From: Haliclona indistincta
Taxonomy: Eukaryota > Porifera > Demospongiae > Haplosclerida > Chalinidae
Reading direction: 5' to 3'
Assembly: GCA_964017065.1 (NCBI GenBank)
Contig: OZ024788.1
Coordinates: 11,594,776 to 11,658,775, forward strand
DNA: 64,000 bases
Position numbers and translations under genes: made by a program. The notes beneath the pieces were generated by a model, which saw only the letters and a program-made list of their open reading frames with translations, was not told the DNA's origin and did not search any database. Positions within the stretch are counted from its first letter, which is position 1. Each line of letters starts with the position of its first letter. Of the stretch, positions 1-10,390 are shown in pieces.

Positions 1-226
1 CTGCTAACCTGCCGTAAACATAGACTTCTCGCCATTTTTATTAATTTTTTGTGTTTTAGTCTAGATTAATAGAATTTTAATTGTTTATGTTCCAACATAC
101 GATAATGTATGAGTATTGAAAAAGTTAAGACACGGGAAATTTTATGTGTGGAATTTCTGTATTGTATTGACCGCAAATTGTTACTATGTAATGTTACGTT
201 TGGCTTCTTGTTGCTTCAGCTTATGT

Positions 227-274
227 GTTCATCTCTCTCTCTCTCTCCCTCTCTCTCTCTCTCTCTCCCCCCTC

Positions 275-318
<44 letters not shown>

Positions 319-406
319 TCCCTCTCTCCCCCTCTCTCCCTCCCTCCCTCCCTCCCTCCCTCCCTCCCTCCCTCCCTCCCTCTCTCCCTCCCTCCCTCTC
401 TCTTGA
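227..406. repeat. CT / CCCT-rich microsatellite in POLE intron
   Basis: This is an uninterrupted pyrimidine tract of CT and CCCT units that ends about 12 bases before the acceptor of the POLE exon at 419. The equivalent intron of the next unit has a CCCT-rich tract at 12443-12550. It is likely an expanded polypyrimidine tract. The long Ser/Leu/Pro or Arg/Glu reading frames across it are composition artefacts. Confidence 0.9.
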
Positions 407-783
407 TTTATTATCCAGCCTAATCATCTTGTTGGTCTACAAGGACGATACTTGAAGCTGCGATTTCACACAGTAGAGGATCTTATGAAAGCCAAGAGGT
501 TTGAATAATGGCACTGACATAGCGCTCGCAATTAGCAATACCATCCATTTTTTGACACAGAGACATCATACCTGCTGTGAAGAGGAACAAAGAGAGAGAG
601 AAATCAAGATCTGCCTATGACCCTACCTTGTTCACCAGGTAACCACACCTCTTGTAGCCACACCTCTTGTAGTCATGTGATTATCTCAGTAACTTGAGCT
701 TCCAGTCGTACTTCTACATAGCCACTACATGCATAAGGCAGGAAATACATATTATGTATGTATCCAGGGTGTATTATACAATT

Positions 784-1048
784 GTAGCTCAGGAAGCTCT
801 AAGATCAAAGGCACCGCTAGTGGAATATATCCCATACCACTGCGGATTTCAGGGCAATACTTATATCCCTCAGGAAGTAGTTCTACTTCCTGGGGGATAT
901 ATATATCGCCCAGGAAGTCACGCTCACTTCCTGGGGACTATATATGTCCTCCAGGAAGTCAGCTGACTTCAAAAAGTTACCTCCCAACTAACGAAAGTGT
1001 GCAGAAAGCCAGTCTTGCTGTTGGATCTTAGAGCTTTCTGAGCTACAA
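784..1048. mobile_element. Hairpin-rich MITE in POLE intron 5
   Basis: The ends are near-perfect inverted repeats of about 25 bases (TTGTAGCTCAGGAAGCTCTA against TTGTAGCTCAGAAAGCTCTA). Inside lie consecutive small palindromes with AGGAAGT / ACTTCCT arms. The corresponding intron of unit B (13082-13423) lacks the whole stretch, so it is an insertion. No coding capacity is seen. Confidence 0.6.
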
Positions 1049-1052
1049 AATA

Positions 1053-1175
1053 GTTAACCCATGGGTTCCTCGGCAGTATGGAATATACCCTCGGCGGTTA
1101 ATTATACCGCCCTCGGGCGGTATAATTAACCAGCCTCGGGTATATCCCATACCGCCTCGGAACCCATGGGTTAAC
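1053..1175. repeat. 123-bp near-perfect palindrome
   Basis: The arms begin and end GTTAACCCATGGGTTCC / GGAACCCATGGGTTAAC and meet at the self-complementary centre CCGCCCTCGGGCGG. It directly abuts the element at 784-1048 and is absent from the matching intron of unit B. It looks like a foldback insertion able to form one long hairpin. Confidence 0.75.
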
Positions 1176-1735
1176 CTATACTTATTGTTTTCTAGGGGAA
1201 GAATATTCCATGTGTATAAAGAGTCTGGGTATACTCCAGGAAATGTTTGCAATTATAACCCCTCTGAGAGTGATTTGAGACCTTCATGGCTGTTTGGACA
1301 CCAATTTAGCATTCTGGCCATAATTCTAAGGGAACTGGAAATCCCCTTTCTGAGGGTGCTATATGAAGCCCTGATACCTGACTTATTAAGAGGGCAAATG
1401 TGTGTATGGGTATAATAATGATGAAATCATACATTACATTGTGTATGACATGCCTTCTTTTAACCCCTTGTTGACAGGATGTCTAATGAGGGTGTGGCCA
1501 GCAGTAGTGGTGCTCCACCCATTGTATCAGATCAGATGGAGAGTATTAGTGATATCAGAGAACATGACGTACCATATCATGTGAGAGTAGCTATTGACTG
1601 TAAGATCAACGTGGTAAGTTAATGTGTGTATATCTCGATGTTATTTCTTTTCTAAATTACATACCGTAAAAATGTTTTTCATTAAAAATTTTTCTTTTTT
1701 ATGAAGATGACCAAATTTTGCCTCGGTGTCTCTTA

Positions 1736-1930
1736 GTGTATAAAGTGTGTATTAGTCATTTAGTATTATAGTGTATAAAGTGTGTATTAGTCATTTAGTA
1801 TTATAGTGTATAAAGTGTGTATTAGTCATTTAGTATTATAGTGTATAAAGTGTGTATTAGTCATTTAGTATTATAGTGTATAAAGTGTGTATTAGTCATT
1901 TAGTATTATAGTGTATATAGTGTGTATTCA
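1736..1930. repeat. 35-bp minisatellite, five copies plus a partial
   Basis: Five consecutive identical 35-bp units starting GTGTATAAAGTGTGTATTAG run from 1736 to 1910, followed by a partial sixth that merges into the acceptor of the POLE exon at 1940. Unit B has only one such sequence before the same exon (about 14080-14105), so the array expanded in unit A only. Confidence 0.9.
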
Positions 1931-2020
1931 TGATCACAGGGTCACTGGTACTGGGTGAAGGGGCGTGGCAGTATGGAACCACCTGAGATTAGACTAGTAC
2001 CAGAAGAACCAGACAGACCA

Positions 2021-2786
2021 GTAAGTGATACCTGCTGAGCTGTTTGCTTCATTGTCACATAACTAAGTTTAAAATGACCAGTGTATCACGCGTACGGATT
2101 TTATGGGATTTATAGCGTTCATGCTTCAGAATTATTCAGTAAACAATGTGGTTCTTACAAGCACATGTACCAATCGAAGAGTCAGTAAATTCAATTGCTG
2201 TCCAAGAGCTTCGTGTAATCAGCAAAAATAAGTAACTGGAACAGTTCATCGTACATTTACGACAGCCGGCTTATGAATGATTTATCGATGATGTCATGTG
2301 CAATTTGTGTAAATTCTGAGTTAATAATTATGATGATTATTGAGTTTTACCATAATATTATTAAAATTGATGTGTAATTGTACATGTTTAAAAACAGGTA
2401 AGTACATGTTTGTATTGTGACGTTGATTTGTTTTTTGATGACAATAATTATTAATAATTATAATTATAAAATAATTTTTAATACCGTCGAAAAAATCCAC
2501 AAAAATCCTAATGAACACTTACCTACTTTAAACATGTTATAGTGTACAATATTATAAGTGTATAATGCGGACGGCTCTGACAAATGACTTGGATTTGCTA
2601 GTTGTGTAACTAGTGAATTAATCTCAGTGACATGTTGTTGATCATTTTCAATGCAATAATAAGTATGTTTGTAACTTTTAAATCTCAATAATTGATTATC
2701 TGCACGACTATACATGTTCATTGTCACTATATAATATCACGTGTGTAAACCTGCTATGTTTGCAGACTTCGCTTCACTCTGTTTAA
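2021..2786. other. POLE intron 7, 5' part: no gene seen
   Basis: This is AT-rich intron sequence that resembles 14187-15150 of unit B, with shared stretches such as the segment near 2070-2180. Reading frames are short and unconvincing. It is the upstream part of the long intron that contains the TRAF genes. Confidence 0.6.
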
Positions 2787-3377
2787 CCCTTTAACCCCTA
2801 TTGTCACCATTTGGCGACATACATACTTCAGACACCATAAATTTATCAAAAAGTGTTAAAATATTCTGAAATTAAGCTAAATTGAAGAATACAAATAACC
2901 GTAAAAAGTCCAGTGGTTTTCGGTGCGCCCCTGCATTAAACGTTATGGCAGCGGTATTTTCTATGGCTTCAGTGCAAATTTCATAACGTTTTAGGAAAAA
3001 CAAAATGGCAGCCAAGAAAATTTGGACATTTTATGGCTTCAGGGTGCTCGGAAAAACATTTTGGTGCATTCTCTATGATCTGGGCTACATTTTGCACTCA
3101 CCAAAACCACTGCTATTTGTATGTACTTTTCAGTAGCCAGCGCCAAAGTACTAACTTTGAGCAAAATTTGACGAGGTCGTTGCACTTTATCGGCTTCACT
3201 TTCGAAGTGGGAGGGGCATATCGACCGACTTGAGTGTGGGCAAATGCGGCTACTCACTGGCGTAAAAGGACGCAAATTTGAGACCAGTAGCACAAAAGAC
3301 ACACGAGATATTCACGAGAGAAGTGGTCAGCATTTACGAGGTTAAAATTTCAGAAAGATAATTTAGTAATTAAAGGG
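2787..3377. mobile_element. TTAA-flanked non-autonomous element 1
   Basis: The element starts CCCTTTAACCCC and ends TAAAGGG. It is flanked by TTAA at 2783-2786 and 3378-3381, the target duplication of piggyBac- and Kolobok-type cut-and-paste transposons. It has no transposase frame. It shares its right-hand TTAA with a second, related element. Confidence 0.65.
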
Positions 3378-3381
3378 TTAA

Positions 3382-3987
3382 CCCTGCTTCAAGCCCTAAT
3401 GATGCCTTTAGGCATCATAATTGACTCTACCTACTCTAGACGTCATAAATAGTGTGAAAAGTGCTCTAGAAAGGTCAAATCAAGTTTAATTGCAAAAGAT
3501 GACTTTATCTGAAAGAAAAACACTGTTTTTCGGCGCGCCCTCCCCACTAAAACGTACAGCACGGGGGGAATTTTAAAGGGGGTGTCCTCCCGTTAACCCG
3601 GGGTTCGAAGGAGCGGAGCCCCTCGCCACTTTCGGCATTTTAAGCCTTCAGGTGCCCGGAATTGTATACTTGGGCATAGAATAATTATGGTCTAAACTAT
3701 GCTATTTGCTCACCTGGACACCACCAGGTTTTTGTATCAGTCACCAGGGCTAAACGAAGACCAAAATTGGCTGGAAAATGATGAGGTCACAGCACTTAAG
3801 TGGTTTCAGTTCAGAAGTGGGAGTGACCAACTCAGAATTTAGTACATGGTCGTAAACTTTGACATGCCAGGAAAAAACAGTGCTAGTTTGGAACAGCTAG
3901 CATACTGCATGTTGTAGAAAATAGCAAGACAAACTGTCAGTTTAGAGCAAGTCAAATTTTCGTCAAAGTTATTCAGTAACTAAAGGG
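3382..3987. mobile_element. TTAA-flanked non-autonomous element 2
   Basis: It starts immediately after the TTAA of element 1, ends with the same TAAAGGG tip and is followed by TTAA at 3988-3991. The interiors resemble each other (a CGGCGCGCCC or CGGTGCGCCC stretch, a chromo-like order of motifs, and a TTAGTAATTAAAGGG or CAGTAACTAAAGGG end), so it is a diverged head-to-tail copy. No coding capacity is seen. Confidence 0.6.
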
Positions 3988-3991
3988 TTAA

Positions 3992-5616
3992 CCCCTCCAA
4001 GTGCGGATAAAAATTCTAGCCTCTGTTTGTGTGGATTTGACTAATCTTTGCAACCATTAGACAGACAAACTAGCGCCGTGATCACCGTTAATATGCAAAA
4101 TCAACTTGCACAACGTGCGGGCTTGTTGTCAATGACAATTGCAATCAATCACGCCAACTTGACGATCTACCAACTGTCGTGTGCTAGAATCACTCTCACT
4201 GGAGCAAAAAACGCTGCTTCTTTGGTCAAAACAGCACGTGTGAGACAAAGCTAGTGCATGTATGGCTGCTTTTAATGTCAAGAGGCCACAAGAGACCCAG
4301 TGGTGCTAGGTTTTCCTACCATAGCTCAGCTAGGCGGGGCCTATGGCCCTGCCATGGTCCAGCCATCCCACCCCCAACCGCCTTATTTCGTCTACCGGCG
4401 AAATAACCTATCTTCGAATTTTGACACCCACTTCCTGTGACGTCAAGCATGCTATGCAACAATAGGTGCCCGTCACTTGTGAAGGGTCAAACACACTCTG
4501 ATTTAAATCTGACACACACGCACACACACACATTTATAACAACCGACGAACAATAGATTACAACTAGAGACACAAAGGAGGCCGTACATGACTCAGTGAC
4601 GAACAAACACACAAGTTCAATTCAAATCTAGACAATTTAATTCAATGAGTGGATTTGATCCAGATTATTGTGCATGTTGTTCATGTCTGTGGTTGATGAA
4701 CTCTTTACTCAGAGCGGTAATAATTATTAATAATTCATTGCTACCCTCAGTTATTATGACCTGAGAATGAGGCTAGCTAATTAACTCTAGGCACAGATCT
4801 CTAGTAATGACACAGCAAGACTCCATCCTGGCAGAATCCCCACAATCCCTACCAGTCACTACACGAGTTCACATAATTTAATAACGTCAGAAGTTCAACA
4901 TGTAGCTTAGCTCTGCTTAACACATATCCGCGTTTGGGGAACAGATATCACTGCTAGTTAATCAGGGGAACACATATCTCCAAGGGCGTGGCTGGAGATA
5001 TCTGTTTGGGGGAACACATATCTCTGTTATACCGCCATCTTAATTCGAGGTCATCCCTACATATCATTGCCGATCGGCAATGATAATATTATTTTATTGC
5101 TACTGATTGTGAATGCATAATACTTTAATAGGCACCTTACAGTCTCTCACGTTATCTAGCATGGGCTACTCTTTATATGCCATTAGAGATAGAGAAGAAT
5201 GTTTCTTTTTTGATCAAACTGTTATTGTACTCACACAATTAAGTTGCAAGAAAGGGAGAGAAGCTACTACAAAAGGTGGAGCCAAACACGATCCGGTAGG
5301 ATGTACATGCTTTTTGAGAATAATTATGTGACTGGATGTAGGGTACGTAGCTACTAGAGCCAAACACGATATTCCTGTAGAATGCACATGTGTAGGCTGT
5401 TTGCTCAGGTTGATTAGAGAAAATTATCTGGGTAACGTAAAATTTACCACTAAAAGTGCAAAGATCAGATGGATAATAAGTCTTTTATATTCTAGCAACA
5501 CTAGTCAAACTTAGTAGTTATTGCTTGAGGATGTACATGTACGGGGGCACCTTCTGTAGTTTCGCTCAGGCTCAATCTGAGCCACACCTCTTACAAGATA
5601 GATTCTCTAGTAAAGT
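3992..5616. other. Intergenic/intron stretch upstream of TRAF relic
   Basis: No gene is supported. It holds a short CA run near 4515, a segment at 4480-4640 also found around 15160-15320 and 45080-45170, palindromic copies of an AACACATATCTC motif at 4918-5030, and a 58-bp relic of TRAF coding sequence annotated separately. Confidence 0.5.
4816..4873 (+). pseudogene. 58-bp relic of TRAF inter-MATH segment
   Basis: The stretch CCATCCTGGCAGAATCCCCA through ACACGAGTTCACA matches the most conserved part of every TRAF gene here, between the two MATH domains ([17 protein letters not shown]). The flanks do not match. Only the core of the invariant segment survives. Confidence 0.75.
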
Positions 5617-5942
5617 TCCTAAGCGAGCCATGCCCCAATTGTACTGATCCGCTCACAGAGCCTTACCTGACAGACTGTGGTCATCATGGCAAATCAGAAT
5701 GTCTCGACTGTCGCGAACAAGACGTCCTCACTGACGCACGTTTGAACAAGCACCTGCAGCGACAAGTGAACAGTCTCAAGGTACGCTGCCAGCACCACGA
5801 GGTAGGCTGCCAGTGGGTGGGAGAGCTGAGGTACCTACAGGAACACCTTGATGGCTGCGGTGAGTGTGTTCGTAGCTCTGCAATGAAAGACCACGTACTG
5901 AGTGACTGCAGCAAACGATCTTTAGCGGGATACCAAAATTAA
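5617..5942 (+). pseudogene. TRAF relic T0 (RING and zinc-finger part)
   Basis: A continuous frame reads the RING start (CPNCTDPLTEPYLTDCGHH) and then jumps to GKSECLDCREQD. About 39 bases that carry the middle RING cysteines are missing. It continues through the first TRAF zinc finger, lacks another stretch of about 45 bases (DPVIRKCGFILLACPL in intact copies), and stops at 5942 where unrelated sequence begins. Both deletions keep the frame. With RING ligands lost and no MATH domains, it is a relic lying 640 bases upstream of intact gene T1. Confidence 0.85.
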
Positions 5943-6578
5943 TGATATTCATGACTTTACTGGGTACTGTTACCGTATAGCGGGAAATTTTCACGACAAG
6001 ACTGAACTTGGTGGCTGCTTTTTGCACTCAGTCTTACTCGCGCTGTCTCTAGGACCTGATTAATGTAAGTTTCGAGCCTATGCTCCCCGCCGTCGCGAAG
6101 CTACAAGACCGACCATCGCGAGGAGGTTTGTGCAGTTTTTTATCGAGTTGCATGCTAAACGAAGAGCTTACAGCTGCATGAGCAAGCTTACTACCCCAGG
6201 ATCTAGGACTTCAAGGATGCTTTTTGGATCTCTCTTTTTTGTTCGTTAGATACATGATCGAACGCCATGGCTGTTTGGCCGCGTTCGATCTGTATCTTAC
6301 TTGAGGATGATGTAGAGCGTCATCAGGTGAACGTAAAAACTCGTTAACAAGAGAAACCCCAACGATGGATTCCAGTATTCAGCACTGCTATATTATTGAC
6401 CGCGTCAGCGATAGTGCATGCAGTGGCGGAACCGGAAACCAACGCTCTTGTACTAGAAAACGTACAGTGCGCATGCGCTAGCAGCAAATTTCAGGTCAAG
6501 CAACTTGAATTGCAACCCCCCTGTACGAATACTTTGGTAGCGTATCGCCCACACTGAACTAGGGCATATCGTATTAGA
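5943..6578. other. Upstream region of TRAF gene T1
   Basis: The part nearest the gene, from about 6296, is shared with the upstream region of T5 (40935-41316) and includes the AGAGCGTCATCAGGTGAACG stretch, so it is likely a common promoter and 5' UTR. Between 5943 and 6295 T1 has extra sequence with a hairpin (GATACATGATCGAACG and its near complement at 6240-6300) that T5 lacks, which suggests an inserted element. Confidence 0.5.
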
Positions 6579-8297
6579 ATGGAGTCTCTTGGAGCTAATC
6601 CTCGGATTCTTAGCGAGCCACTTCCCGACCATTTCTGTCCCGTCTGCACGGAAGCACTCACAGAGCCTTACCTGACAGACTGTGGTCACCATTTCTGCTA
6701 CACGTGTCGTGGGCGCCTTCTCGCGAACGGCAAATCAGGATGTCCCGAGTGTCGCGAACAAGACGCTCTCACCGATGCACGTTTGAACAAGCACCTGCAG
6801 CGACAAGTGAACAGTCTCAAGGTACGCTGCCAGCACCACGAGGTAGGCTGCCAGTGGGTAGGAGAGCTGAGGTACCTACAGGAACATCTTGATCCTGTGA
6901 TAAGGAAATGCGGTTTTATCCTCCTCGCCTGTCCCCTCGGCTGCGGTGAGTGTGTCCGTAGCTTTGCTGTGAAGGACCACATACTGAGTGACTGCAGCAA
7001 ACGATCGTGTGAATGTGAGCATTGTGGCTACTGCAACAAGTTCGATATCGTCACTGAGCAGCATTACCCAGTGTGTGAACAGTTCCCCGTGGAATGTCCA
7101 AATGCATGTTTCGTAGAGAACCTGAAACGACTAGAGCTTGTAAGTCATCTTGAGGAGCAGTGCCCTCTCCAAGTGATCCAGTGTCCCTTCACCAGTGCAG
7201 GGTGCACTGTCCAGCTGCCCAGGAGGGAGATGGAGGAACACGAGGATAAGGCAATGCGTCAACATCTCCGCATGACGATGAGTATAGTAATGCAGCTAAA
7301 GGAGCCTCCAGCTAGTGCTATTGTCGCTACCACTGCCAAGCAGCTGGAATATGTTGTCAACTTGCTGCCATTGGAGTTTACTATCATTGACTTCACAAAA
7401 AAGAAGGAATGCAATGCCGAGTGGATAAGCCCTGTCTTCTACTCACACCCAGATGGTTATAAGTTATGTCTGGCGGTGTACCCAAATGGAATACCAAATG
7501 GAAAAGGTACACACGTATCTGTATTTGTGGGTCAAGCACTTGATAGCAAAGAGAACAAGTCTCTAGATATTAACGTTGAAGTTCATTTGCTTAATTGGAG
7601 GAAGGATGAGGGCCATCATGAAGTAATACTTTCGTTTACCAGTCTATGCCATCATCTCAGCAGAGAAAATATCAGGTTGTCACCAATGCGTATCCTTTTC
7701 ATTCCTCACTCATCTCTCTCCTACAACAGTGCCACTAGCACTGAATACCTTCAGAATGACTGTGTGCGACTGAGAGTGAGCAAGGTGATACTCTACTCTA
7801 CTGCTCTCCTCAACAAGACACCATCCTGGCAGAATCCCCACAATGGCTACCAGTCACTACACGAGTTCACATTGACTGACTTCTCTAAACGCGAACAGTC
7901 CAACAGCATTTACTACAGCTCTCCGTTTTACACTCACCTTGGTGGATACAACTTTTCCATTGCGATTCATGCCAATGGTCATAGCAGTGGCAAGAATACT
8001 CATATTTCAGTATACATTCATCAGATGCCGGGAGAGTACGATGACCAGCTGGAATGGCCTTTTGTTGGCAAGTTTAGTATCAAGCTACTTAACTGGAGAG
8101 AGAACAAGAGGCACCATAAAGTAACTCTACCAATTGGTGCCGAGCAGGAGTTTGTGAAAGTTATAGAAGGAAAATCTGGAACTTCGTGGGGGGTCCATGA
8201 CTTTATCTCTCACTCATGGTTAGTTTACGACTCTTTACGAGACACAGAGTACTTGCAGGAAGATTGCCTGCGATGGAGAGTCGACATGTACACATAA
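6579..8297 (+). CDS. TRAF-like RING / TRAF-zinc-finger / double-MATH protein T1
   Basis: This is a 572-residue intact frame. The RING (residues 20-58) has all C3HC4 ligands: C20, C23, C35, H37, C40, C43, C55 and C58. TRAF-type zinc fingers follow at about 84-225, then a short linker at 226-262 with no clear long coiled coil. MATH domain 1 is at about 266-402 and MATH domain 2 at about 429-570. TRAF proteins are cytoplasmic trimeric adaptors and E3 ubiquitin ligases of TNF/IL-1/Toll-type signalling, and the MATH domain binds receptor tails. Canonical TRAFs have one MATH domain; two in tandem is unusual. The start is chosen because MESLG is conserved in the paralogues. The gene lies inside intron 7 of POLE copy A on the same strand and has no introns of its own. 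Receptor partners are unknown. Confidence 0.9.
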   Translation: MESLGANPRILSEPLPDHFCPVCTEALTEPYLTDCGHHFCYTCRGRLLANGKSGCPECREQDALTDARLNKHLQRQVNSLKVRCQHHEVGCQWVGELRYLQEHLDPVIRKCGFILLACPLGCGECVRSFAVKDHILSDCSKRSCECEHCGYCNKFDIVTEQHYPVCEQFPVECPNACFVENLKRLELVSHLEEQCPLQVIQCPFTSAGCTVQLPRREMEEHEDKAMRQHLRMTMSIVMQLKEPPASAIVATTAKQLEYVVNLLPLEFTIIDFTKKKECNAEWISPVFYSHPDGYKLCLAVYPNGIPNGKGTHVSVFVGQALDSKENKSLDINVEVHLLNWRKDEGHHEVILSFTSLCHHLSRENIRLSPMRILFIPHSSLSYNSATSTEYLQNDCVRLRVSKVILYSTALLNKTPSWQNPHNGYQSLHEFTLTDFSKREQSNSIYYSSPFYTHLGGYNFSIAIHANGHSSGKNTHISVYIHQMPGEYDDQLEWPFVGKFSIKLLNWRENKRHHKVTLPIGAEQEFVKVIEGKSGTSWGVHDFISHSWLVYDSLRDTEYLQEDCLRWRVDMYT

Positions 8298-8756
8298 TTC
8301 TACTCCAGTATTTGCGCTGTATTTGTTGCCTTGTCTGTTATTGTTTTGTTATAACACAGCTGTACTAATGTGTATATGAAATTATTGACAAGTATCACAT
8401 CTTGTTTATTGTTTGCATGCAAGTGCAAACAAATATTTTTGTTGCTATTTTGTTGATACAGCGGTTTATTACTTCTTGCAAGGGTAAAGGGTAAACCGTA
8501 GAGTGTAGACCGTAAAGCGTGGAGCACTAATGCGTTAAAATGTCTTTAAGTCTTTGATCATGCTCCATTGTGTGAATAAATACCAGTGACTTGACACATT
8601 AGTGACTGCAAGGTGACGCTTTAAACTCAAATCTTCCTTGCAAGAAGTACGTAATAAAACCTCTCTGTAACTGACTTGGCTTTCTTGTTGTGTTATCATA
8701 GATAGTATAGTAATATATAGTATATTATTATTACTATACTTTAGAGTATGATACCA
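8298..8756. other. 3' flank of T1
   Basis: This is non-coding sequence shared with the 3' flanks of T5 and the relic at 21720-21900 (the TCACATCTTGTTTATTGTTT stretch). A candidate polyadenylation signal AATAAA lies at 8575-8580. No gene is seen. Confidence 0.5.
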
Positions 8757-9650
8757 TACAAGATCAAAGGCGCCGACAGTGCTCTATATTCCATAGTACG
8801 CACTGCCCATTGTTCAAACAGTGCTCTATTTTCCTAAACCCATTGTTCTACAGTGCTCTATTTTCCACCGCAGTGCTCTATCTACCAGGTGTTAACATGC
8901 CGATATGCAGTGAATTTAATTACAAAATACATGCGATGAAACACAAACAACTTTCATTTTGATAAAATACTACAACAATGTCGAACAGAGACTATTCAGT
9001 GTCTTGAACAGCGATCAAAAGGCCAGAAGAAAGCTAGATAGGAGGGCCACCCCGTTAGCAATGTAGGTGACGTCAGGTTTATCCAGGGCGCTACAGCTAC
9101 TCAAAGACAGGATGAAACAGGACAGTAGCTACATGGCAGCGTAGCAAGCAGCTCGGCGTCACTGCTGATGTACGTTCGATGGATACTTTCATCCACGAGG
9201 TTCGGTGAAGTCGTTCCTCACTGATTCATGATTCCTTCATAGCTTTAGCCCACTGGTAGTTAGATAAATAAGACACGTCTTCTTTTCTGGTGTTGAATTC
9301 TCTGCTCCTATCATATTCCCAAGTCGAAATCACAGCGCTCTCGTCCACAGCTACCTTCCACCATGTGCTCGTGTAACGATTTCCGTATAATTCCGTAAAT
9401 TCCCACAATGGTAGCGTTTATACTGGACTGTCTTCGGCCTGCTAGCAGTATCCCTAATGGCAATTGTACAAGGTCACACTCTAAACCTGTTAAAGCACCG
9501 CTCTTCTCGTGCTCTACGCAATATAATAGCACTCGGGTCGTGTCTCGAGACAAATAGAGCACTCGCCTTCGGCTCGTGCTCTATTTGCCTCACGCCACGC
9601 CCCTCGTGCTATTATATTGCGTAGAGCACTCGGAGCGGTGCTTTAACTAG
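8757..9650. mobile_element. Non-autonomous element with AGTGCTCTA ends and internal foldback
   Basis: The left end (AAAGGCGCCGACAGTGCTCTA) and the reverse complement of the right end (AAAGCACCGCTCCGAGTGCTCTA, in two parts) are similar. The right 159 bases (9489-9647) form a long hairpin with GTTAAAGCACCGCTC / GAGCGGTGCTTTAAC arms. Several AGTGCTCTAT repeats lie at 8775-8880. The segment interrupts T1 3'-flank sequence that is continuous with POLE exon 8 in the T5 unit. Short minus-strand frames (9226-9562) are not recognisable. Confidence 0.5.
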
Positions 9651-9757
9651 TACATAATTATGTGGTGTTATGCAATGGGTGATGCTGTCAACTGATGTTT
9701 GTCTTGGACTCATAAAGAAATTTAAACCCTATTCAGTACAGTTCATTCTCACTATAG

Positions 9758-10306
9758 GAGCCAGTGGTAATGGCGTATGATATTGAGACTACCAAGCTAC
9801 CTCTCAAGTTCCCTGAATCCAGTATTGATGTGATTATGATGATATCGATGGACAGGTCAGCTGACATGTCACATGACTAGAGGATGGTTTCTATGGTAAC
9901 TGCATCTTGTCATGTGACTGTAGGGATACTTGCTTGTCAATCGTGAAGTGGTTGCAGCTGATGTGGAAGATTTTGAGTACACACCCAAACCAGAGTACGA
10001 GGGACCATTCACTGTCTTCAATGAGCCGGATGAGGTGGGTGTGGTCATGACGTCATATCCGGTATGTCATGTGACTTCTTTTGTACAGTTGTCTCTACTG
10101 ATTAAGTTCATTGATCACATCATGGCAGTGAAACCGAATATCATTGTGACTTACAATGGAGACAATTTTGATTGGTCAGTCCATGATTATGCATGCAAAT
10201 TCAAATACTCCTTTTCTAATTTCATTCTGATAATCTTCTCTCTGTCTTCTGATTTTTTGTAAAAGCCCTTCAAACCAAAGATACATTTAACCATTCTTTC
10301 TGTAAT

Positions 10307-10390
<84 letters not shown>

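Larger units (their letters stand above)
419..2020 (+). pseudogene. POLE: POLE partial copy A, exons 4-7
   Basis: Four spliced exons match the region of DNA polymerase epsilon catalytic subunit upstream of its exonuclease domain: 419-498 (reads [20 protein letters not shown]), 561-638 (ends YDPTLFTR), 1478-1613 (contains EHDVPYHVRVAIDCKINV) and 1940-2020 (starts GHWYWVKGRG). Acceptors are AG and donors GT, and the phases join without a break. The window begins inside intron 3; exons 1-3 would lie upstream, as judged from unit B. The reading frame continues 7.7 kb downstream at 9758, after a TRAF gene nested in the intron. These four exons are intact, but the copy is called a pseudogene because later exons are frameshifted and the unit ends in MATH sequence. 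Matching to POLE is by recognition of conserved motifs. Confidence 0.8.

Noticed and set aside
221..455. Long Ser/Leu/Pro and Arg/Glu/Gly reading frames on both strands
   Set aside because: They lie wholly in CT/CCCT microsatellites; low-complexity artefacts. The same holds for 10187-10545, 12306-12571, 22412-22711 and 44173-44562.
1736..1930. CRISPR-like array
   Set aside because: The 35-bp units follow one another with no spacers, and the context is a eukaryotic intron; a simple minisatellite.
6453..6692. Conserved minus-strand frame before TRAF genes
   Set aside because: It recurs before T4 and T5 only because those leaders are duplicated and it overlaps the RING coding strand; a shadow frame.
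9226..9562. Small minus-strand gene
   Set aside because: Overlapping short frames inside a non-autonomous element with no domain, splice sites or relatives seen.
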